A DNA stretch of 64,000 nucleotides from Candidatus Peregrinibacteria bacterium (GTDB lineage: Bacteria > Patescibacteriota > Gracilibacteria > CAIRYL01 > GCA-016699755): NCBI GenBank assembly GCA_016699755.1, contig CP065009.1, positions 868,001 through 932,000 on the forward strand, given 5' to 3'. Below are positions 58,772-64,000 of the stretch, one piece after another. The notes under the pieces are model-generated. The model was not told the origin of the DNA. It saw only the letters and a list, made by a program, of their open reading frames with translations, and ran no database searches. The first letter of the stretch is position 1. Every line of letters begins with the position of its first letter. A program made the translations under genes and the position numbers.

Positions 58772-59584
58772 GTGACAGAATTACGAACGACAACGTTGGC
58801 GAAAGCATTTTTACATGCCATTGATAGGAAAAATGCAAAAGAAACCCCTTGGGAGAAAGAGGGAAACGAAAGTCAATGGAGCAAAATATACCGCAAAAAA
58901 GCGTTTCGATTTCTTCCTTTCCTTCGGTACTGTCCTGGTATTCGAGGTGTTTTGGTCTGCAACTCGGTTGCATTTGGTACTGCGGAAAAATCATCAGATA
59001 TTGATTTGCTCATTATTACTGCTCCAAAAAAACTATGGACGGCACGCGTTTTTTCTACGGTAATCCTCCATATTTTAGGGGTTCGGCGACATGGAAAAAA
59101 GATTGCAGGGCGTTTTTGTCTTTCGTTTTTTGTGACGGAAAATGCACTCAATTTCTCACACATTGCACTTCCAAATGGCGATCCGTATCTCGGATTTTGG
59201 ACAAAAACGCTCATTCCAATATTCGGAGAAGAAGTCTTTCGGAACATACAAAAACAGAATCAAATCTTTGTGAAATACGAAACCGGCGAAGAGATATCCG
59301 ACAAAAAAATACCAACGGGAGATTCACACTTCCGTAATCTGCTCGAACATTGTTTCAAAGAGAAAGCAGAGGTATTTTTCAGAAAACATCTTTTCCCCCG
59401 AACACTACGCAAGAAAGAGAATCTTCCCAATACGTCTGGCACCATTCTTTCAGACACCATGCTCAAATTTCATGATCAAGATCGACGGGAGGAGATTCGG
59501 AAGAAATGCCATAATTTTTTACAGCATCAAGATGTTTCCCCTCCTTCTTCTCTGGAATCCCTTTTTCGGGCAAGAGAACGGTGA
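58772..59584 (+). CDS. Nucleotidyltransferase-fold protein
   Basis: 270 residues. GVLVCNSVAFGTAEKSSDID (about 58-77) followed by LLIIT is the Pol-beta/MNT-type site, where GT replaces the usual GS and DxD binds metal. A following membrane-like helix (FSTVILHILGVRR) and basic C-terminus are of unknown use. Substrate unknown; could be an antibiotic-type or MNT-like enzyme. Its last 122 bp overlap the convergent kinase gene. Confidence 0.6.
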   Translation: MTELRTTTLAKAFLHAIDRKNAKETPWEKEGNESQWSKIYRKKAFRFLPFLRYCPGIRGVLVCNSVAFGTAEKSSDIDLLIITAPKKLWTARVFSTVILHILGVRRHGKKIAGRFCLSFFVTENALNFSHIALPNGDPYLGFWTKTLIPIFGEEVFRNIQKQNQIFVKYETGEEISDKKIPTGDSHFRNLLEHCFKEKAEVFFRKHLFPRTLRKKENLPNTSGTILSDTMLKFHDQDRREEIRKKCHNFLQHQDVSPPSSLESLFRARER

Positions 59585-61208
59585 ATGTTGTTCCCACATT
59601 TTCTTTGGATTCAAATTGAATCGTTCCCCCAAACTCTTCAATAATGGATTTTGTAATGTAGAGGCCCAAACCGTTTCCGTTTACCTCTTTTTTCTGAATA
59701 TTATCAGCACGAAAGAGTTTTGAGAAAATCCTGTCCTTTTGATACTTCGGAATACCATATCCTGTGTCAGAAATAGTGATTTTAAAGAATCCATTTTCCC
59801 GATGAATATCAATAGAAATTTTCCCCTGTTCGGGAGTGTATTTTATCGCATTTCCCACAAGATTTTGAAAAACAATGTGTATTAAATTGGAGTCGAGAGG
59901 AATATGAGGAAGATGTGCGGTGATATTCTTCTCAATATGCATTTTTTTCTGAGCAACAAAGAGCGAGAGCTCCTGAAGAACTCCATCGAGTGTCTTTTCT
60001 ATATCAATAGGTTTTGAATCCACTGCAAGCGTTCCAAGATCAATGCGAGAGACATTTAAAAGAGAATCAACCAACCCTCCCATACGCTGACTGCCTTGTG
60101 CAATTTCAGTAAGAAACTCCCTTTGCTCTCTATTTATTTTTCCCGCATCTCCACTCAGGAGAAGCTCTGCATACCAGTTGAGTGTTGTCAGCGGTGTACG
60201 GAGCTGATGGGAAGCGAGGGAAACAAATTCACTTTTTGCTTTATCGATCCCCTTTTCACTGGTGATGTCCCGTTCAATTCCAACATAAAAAAGAATATTC
60301 TTCTTTTCGTCGAGAATAGGAGAAATAGAAACGTTAACATCATAAATCTCACCATTTTTTCGACGATTTCTCATTTCTCCTCGAAAAACATCCTTTTTGT
60401 TTGAAATCGTATCCCACAAAAGAGCGTATGTTTCCTTGTCCATCAACCCCCCCCAGTTTTTTCGGGTTCCTGCTTTCTTGCCTATAATCTCCTCTCGTAA
60501 AAATCCGGTAAGCTTCTCCATTGCTTTATTCGCAAAGAGAACAACTCCCTCAGCATTCGTAATAATAATGTGATCGGAAGCATTTTCCACGGCAAGTTGA
60601 AATTGCTTCAGCTCATTTACAAGATTTTGATATTTTTGTTTCTCGTTCTCGATATCCTTAAGAATTTTAAGAATAACATCCTGTTGGTGTTGCAGCTTTT
60701 CATTTTTTTTTTCTGATTCCTTTTGTTGGAGTCGTTGCTCTGTCATATCTTCAAAAGAGCCAATCACCTCTATGGCTTTTCCATTTTTTCCAATAATACA
60801 AGAGATGTTTTTTGAGATGAGCATATCATTTCCATGTTTTGTTTTTATGGTTCCCTCTTTGTGAAGCACGAGAATATTTTGCTGACCCGAAAAAAATGGA
60901 GAAGAAATATCTACATCTATCAGTGCATTCGGTTTCTTTTTGTTTATCTCCTGTATCGTATACCCCGTAATTCGTTCGGCTTCTAAATTCCAGCCGATAA
61001 TATTTTGCTTGGCATCCATACGAAAAAAAGCAATGGGGGCTCCACGAAAAAAGAACTCCTGCTGTATTTGAGAGAGACGATAGCGATGGAAGATGGCAAG
61101 AAGAACAACAACAAAAAACGCAAAACTGATGGCAAAAAAGACACCCAAAAAGAACGAAGAATTACCCCAAAAAGAAATGCTTTCTTGTAAAAAATGACGC
61201 GTTTCCAT
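59463..61208 (-). CDS. Membrane sensor histidine kinase with two PAS domains
   Basis: 581 residues: N-terminal membrane helix (LGVFFAISFAFFVVVLLAIF), PAS 1 (about 50-150; PIAFFRMDAKQNIIGWN), coiled coil, PAS 2 (about 205-320; DHIIITNAEGVVLFANKAME), HisKA with the phospho-acceptor His near 335 (LASHQLRTPLTTLNWYAE), and HATPase with N box NLVGNAIKYTPEQG, DTGYGIP and GNGLGLYI. It senses a cytosolic cue, perhaps redox or a ligand. The response regulator gene just upstream is its likely partner. Confidence 0.93.
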   Translation of the reverse strand: METRHFLQESISFWGNSSFFLGVFFAISFAFFVVVLLAIFHRYRLSQIQQEFFFRGAPIAFFRMDAKQNIIGWNLEAERITGYTIQEINKKKPNALIDVDISSPFFSGQQNILVLHKEGTIKTKHGNDMLISKNISCIIGKNGKAIEVIGSFEDMTEQRLQQKESEKKNEKLQHQQDVILKILKDIENEKQKYQNLVNELKQFQLAVENASDHIIITNAEGVVLFANKAMEKLTGFLREEIIGKKAGTRKNWGGLMDKETYALLWDTISNKKDVFRGEMRNRRKNGEIYDVNVSISPILDEKKNILFYVGIERDITSEKGIDKAKSEFVSLASHQLRTPLTTLNWYAELLLSGDAGKINREQREFLTEIAQGSQRMGGLVDSLLNVSRIDLGTLAVDSKPIDIEKTLDGVLQELSLFVAQKKMHIEKNITAHLPHIPLDSNLIHIVFQNLVGNAIKYTPEQGKISIDIHRENGFFKITISDTGYGIPKYQKDRIFSKLFRADNIQKKEVNGNGLGLYITKSIIEEFGGTIQFESKENVGTTFTVLLPEKGIPEKKEGKHLDAVKNYGISSESPPVDLDHEI

Positions 61209-61222
61209 TGTGTCGAAAAATA

Positions 61223-61939
61223 TTAAACAGGAACCACCGCAACAGAAAGCCCTCCACTAGGAAGAGAAACAATGCGACGCGTTAATATCGTATCTCCAGA
61301 TGGAGAAACCCATTGGCGAGATTGCACAAGGAGAAGCAGATTTCTTCCAAAAACACTCCCACCTTGCATTTTTTTAATTGGTAAAAAATTTTGAAACGAC
61401 AAGGTTTGCCCATGTAAAAGAAGAGGAATATTTTTTTCTTCCACATGAAGAATAGTCGTATTGTCCGATTCTTCCATTCGTTGAATGAGAAAAAATTGTT
61501 GTACTTCTGGTGGTAAAAGAGGTGAACACGCCTCACCACAAACAGAGAGTGGATTTTCCTCCTGAACTTCTCCCTTTAAAAGAGATTGTATCTTTTCCAC
61601 AAGTTCTGTAGGACCATATTCTGATTTTTGTAAATAGACATTTGCCCCAAGACGCTTTGCAAGATCAATATCTTGTTGTCGACTGAGATTGCTGTTAATA
61701 GCAATAAAAACATTCATAGAAGAATTATTACGAATAGCACTCAACACCTCAAAACCATCCATCTGCGGCATCATGATATCGAGGAGAATAACATCGGGAC
61801 GGAATTCAGGTGCCTGTACAATGCCGTCCATTCCGTTTCCCTTTGAACGAACATCGAAACCTTCCGCACTAAAAGCAGTTTTATAGAGCTCGACAAGATC
61901 TTCGTTATCTTCAATGATGAGAATTTTTTTGGGATTCAT
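61223..61939 (-). CDS. Response regulator with uncharacterised C-terminal domain
   Basis: The ATG at 61939 gives MNPKKILIIEDNEDLVELYK. 238 residues: a receiver domain with phospho-acceptor D54 (VILLDIMMPQMDG), then about 115 residues that are neither a HTH nor a GGDEF domain and are rich in beta strands (LLLHGQTLSFQNFLPIKKMQ, VFGRNLLLLVQSRQWVSP). The output is therefore unclear. The gene starts within the end of the second kinase gene (29-bp overlap). Confidence 0.88.
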   Translation of the reverse strand: MNPKKILIIEDNEDLVELYKTAFSAEGFDVRSKGNGMDGIVQAPEFRPDVILLDIMMPQMDGFEVLSAIRNNSSMNVFIAINSNLSRQQDIDLAKRLGANVYLQKSEYGPTELVEKIQSLLKGEVQEENPLSVCGEACSPLLPPEVQQFFLIQRMEESDNTTILHVEEKNIPLLLHGQTLSFQNFLPIKKMQGGSVFGRNLLLLVQSRQWVSPSGDTILTRRIVSLPSGGLSVAVVPV

Positions 61940-63404
61940 AGGAGAGAGGAAGAGTAAAAAAGAAAGTGGTTCCATTGCCTATTTCACTGGTAAGCCATAT
62001 TTCGCCATCCATTTGTCGAACAATCTCCTTGGCAATACTGAGCCCAAGCCCTGTCCCCTTTGCCTTCCCTAGCTCCTTATTTTCGACCTGATGAAATTTC
62101 TCAAAAATACGTTCTTGTTCCTCAGGAGGAATGCCGACTCCTGTATTTTTTACAGAAATTGTGAGAAACCCCTGACGAAGTGATTTGCTGAAGGAGAGCT
62201 CAATATTTCCTCCTTCTGGAGTAAATTTTGCCGCATTTCCAATGAGATTTATGAGAACTTCTCGCGTTTTTTCAGGATCGGCAAACACAGGGGTGCTGGC
62301 ATCATTAAGATGAGTAATATCAAGAGAAAGTTGCTTTTCTTCACAAATAACCTGAAAATCTTGAACAACATTTTCCACAAGATACGAGACGAGAAAAGTC
62401 TGTTTTTGAAATTGCATTTTTCCGATTTCCAGCTTTTGAATATCGAGCATGTCATTTACCAAATGGAGCAGGTCGGAAGCGTTTCGATGAATTTTTTCAA
62501 GAATACTCTTCTGCTGACGATTAATGGGACCGTATTTTTCTTTATGAAAAAACTCAATAAAACCACGGATAACCGTTAGTGGTGTTCGAAGCTCATGAGA
62601 GACAATACCCACAAATTTATCTTTGAGCATGTTTGTTTGCTCTAAGTGATGGCGAATCCGCTCTTGCTGTGCAAAAAAAGAAGAAACGAGGATAATCAAA
62701 AGAATGATGCCGAGGAAGATCCCAAGAAAATGCCAGCGAACCGCATTGAGATTTTGAACATGATATTTTTGGTCAATTTCCATAAGAACGATAGCATTTG
62801 TTCGTTTGTTCACAGTACCAAAAGAAAATATCGGAGACGCCACTCGTCGAAGCGCACCGAGAGCATCAAAAACAATATCTGGATTTACTTTTGTCTCTGT
62901 AAAGGCGTCTAAAAACCAATCGGACTGTTCTATCGAAAGAATCCTTCCAACAGGAACAGCTTCTTCACTTTCGGAGATACTACCGTCGCCATTTCGGTCA
63001 CGATCAAAACGATGATCAGAAAAAAGAACCTGAAGTTCGTTAGAATGATTTGTTTTCGTAAGAATCTGAAGGGAATAGATGTCTGAACTTTGCGCAAAAA
63101 CATGGCGCATAATTTCAGAGATATCTTCCGGAACACCATTATGAGAGCTTTGCAGTTTCTCAAGAAGTTCTGCAGGAAAATGTGACGATACCATTTCTCC
63201 AAGCGTGTGGAGATATTTTTCATTTTGCGCGTAAAGCGTATCTTCAATGGCAAGAAAAAGACTAAGTACTAAAGCTCCTGAAAGAGTGATTCCAAAAAAT
63301 GTCACAGGAAGATTCTGCCAAAAACGCAAAAGATCAATAAATGATCTTTCTTTCTCTTTTGGGGTACGCTTATTTGCCACACGTGAACCGCGGAAAAAAA
63401 TCAT
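61911..63404 (-). CDS. Membrane sensor histidine kinase with EF-hand-bearing sensor domain
   Basis: The ATG at 63404 (MIFFRGSRVANKR) is preferred because a -10 box lies in the longer frame. 497 residues: two membrane helices (about 27-48 and 220-243) enclose an extracytoplasmic domain containing DRNGDGSISESE, a canonical EF-hand loop. Then HisKA (IVSHELRTPLTVIRGF, His near 267) and HATPase (NLIGNAAKFTPEGG, NTGVGIP, GTGLGLSI). Part of its sensor region is duplicated at 48155-48259. Confidence 0.92.
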   Translation of the reverse strand: MIFFRGSRVANKRTPKEKERSFIDLLRFWQNLPVTFFGITLSGALVLSLFLAIEDTLYAQNEKYLHTLGEMVSSHFPAELLEKLQSSHNGVPEDISEIMRHVFAQSSDIYSLQILTKTNHSNELQVLFSDHRFDRDRNGDGSISESEEAVPVGRILSIEQSDWFLDAFTETKVNPDIVFDALGALRRVASPIFSFGTVNKRTNAIVLMEIDQKYHVQNLNAVRWHFLGIFLGIILLIILVSSFFAQQERIRHHLEQTNMLKDKFVGIVSHELRTPLTVIRGFIEFFHKEKYGPINRQQKSILEKIHRNASDLLHLVNDMLDIQKLEIGKMQFQKQTFLVSYLVENVVQDFQVICEEKQLSLDITHLNDASTPVFADPEKTREVLINLIGNAAKFTPEGGNIELSFSKSLRQGFLTISVKNTGVGIPPEEQERIFEKFHQVENKELGKAKGTGLGLSIAKEIVRQMDGEIWLTSEIGNGTTFFFTLPLSYESQKNSHH

Positions 63405-63432
63405 CTTTTTTGTTTCTTTGTATATTGCTTTT

Positions 63433-63540
63433 ATTATACTTGAAAAATGGCAAAAAGAAAACTGTCCTTTTCTCAAATATTTCTGTCTCTTCTGTTTTTC
63501 TACTCAAGAAATATGGAAAAAGAAAGAAAAAGAGTATAAT
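63433..63540. promoter_or_regulatory. Divergent promoter region (two TATAAT boxes)
   Basis: A minus-strand TATAAT at 63438-63433 faces the kinase gene and a plus-strand TATAAT at 63535-63540 faces the pilB-like gene. Neither has a strong -35. The stretch 63405-63567 holds no gene. Confidence 0.45.
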
Positions 63541-63567
63541 ATGGTGGAAAGTATAAAAAAACAAAGC

Positions 63568-64000
63568 ATGACAAAAACCAAAAAGGAAATTGATATTCTT
63601 CTCGAATCAGGATACCTATTAGAAGAGGATGCCAAAAAAATCCTCAAAAAAGCTGAGATACTTCATGTTTCTCCGCTTCAAATTCTGGTGACGGACGGAA
63701 TACTCTCGCGAGTGTTGATGGGGCAAGCTATTGCGGAATATTACAAAATTCCTTACGCGAACCTCTCTGCAAATTCCTCCGAAAAGGAAGAAGATATATT
63801 TCACATTCCAGAACGAACTGCCACAAGCCTTAGAGTTGTTTTTGTTTCGGAAAAAAACGAAACCGTTCACGTTGCCACCGATACACCAGTTATCGAAAAT
63901 ATTTCCCAAAAAATATCTGAGTTCTTTCCCAAGAAAAATATTGAGGTGCTCTATGCTCTTCCCGAAGAAATAGACATGGCGCTCGTTCAATATCGAAAAC
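63568..64000 (+). CDS. pilB: PilB/GspE-like type IV pilus assembly ATPase, 3' end outside window
   Basis: The visible 144 residues (MTKTKKEIDILLESGYLLEE ...) match the N-terminal T2SSE_N domain: ILVTDGILSRVLMGQAIAEY then YKIPYANLS, followed by a second alpha/beta segment with VHVATDTP. The ATPase core lies beyond the window. An ATG at 63541 is in frame, but it directly abuts the -10 box, so 63568 is preferred. It would power assembly of pili from pilins such as that at 11810. Confidence 0.8.
   Translation, partial: MTKTKKEIDILLESGYLLEEDAKKILKKAEILHVSPLQILVTDGILSRVLMGQAIAEYYKIPYANLSANSSEKEEDIFHIPERTATSLRVVFVSEKNETVHVATDTPVIENISQKISEFFPKKNIEVLYALPEEIDMALVQYRK

Noticed and set aside
1..64000. 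Use of the Gracilibacteria/SR1 code (TGA as glycine)
   Set aside because: Many genes end in TGA inside ATGA overlaps (for example 1355-1358, 15818-15821, 50244-50247, 52299-52302), and no in-frame TGA interrupts a conserved domain.

Overview
The window looks like a chromosomal segment of a low-GC bacterium with a compact genome, most likely a member of the Candidate Phyla Radiation (Patescibacteria). This is inferred from short intergenic gaps, ATGA start/stop overlaps, a compact ribosomal protein/rpoA block, an archaeal-type triosephosphate isomerase, SLH-domain and sortase-like surface proteins, and type IV pilus genes. TGA is used as a normal stop (for example at 1356, 15819, 50245 and 52300), so the Gracilibacteria/SR1 code does not apply. 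The exact lineage cannot be fixed without a tree.

Region 1 (1-24 kb) is ordinary core genome. It holds a cell-surface glycan cluster (three GT2 glycosyltransferases, a methyltransferase, a flippase-like protein, a DUF2142-like protein), a sodium symporter on the minus strand, clpP, a C-terminal processing protease with SLH repeats, a GT-C enzyme and a pilin. Then come tmk, an rfbB-like dehydratase, rarA, and infA-rpmJ-rpsM-rpsK-rpsD-rpoA-rplQ-rplM-rpsI. The block closes with a DJ-1 protein, a PUR-family protein, uppS, tpiA, holA and an SLH protein.

Region 2 (24-48 kb) is an accessory island, almost all on the minus strand. A complete, signal-peptide-bearing SpvB/Rhs protein of 1747 residues sits behind an RCC1-repeat protein and an FG-GAP/VCBS protein. 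Downstream are four Rhs fragments. Each repeats the same RHS core and ends in a different tip: CHAP amidase-like, an unassigned toxin, a caspase-like peptidase, and an M15 peptidase. Each tip is followed at once by a different small gene, often translationally coupled and usually exported or membrane-bound, as expected for immunity proteins. Further orphan immunity genes and toxin-tip remnants are present. The cassette borders carry two near-identical RAYT (Y1 transposase) elements, three 213-bp MITE derivatives of such an element, solo REP palindromes, and two other palindrome families. One of these palindromes may carry a promoter. I read this as a polymorphic-toxin cassette array that is being shuffled.

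Region 3 (48-51.5 kb) holds a truncated, frameshifted YgjP-like metallopeptidase fused to a 105-bp copy of a histidine-kinase gene found at 62.9 kb. It also holds a 2.4-kb insertion bounded by direct repeats that include the 3' end of tRNA-Ser(GCU). The insertion carries a Fic gene and an overlapping gene with an Abi_C-like C-terminus, a candidate defence or stress module.

Region 4 (51.5-64 kb) returns to core genome: a TVP38-like protein, a GT4 glycosyltransferase, nadE, two exported surface proteins, fba, trxA, a glutamine amidotransferase-like protein and a nucleotidyltransferase. It ends with a two-histidine-kinase/one-response-regulator signalling cluster and the 5' end of a PilB-like pilus ATPase. 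All functional calls rest on reading the sequence; no database search was run.
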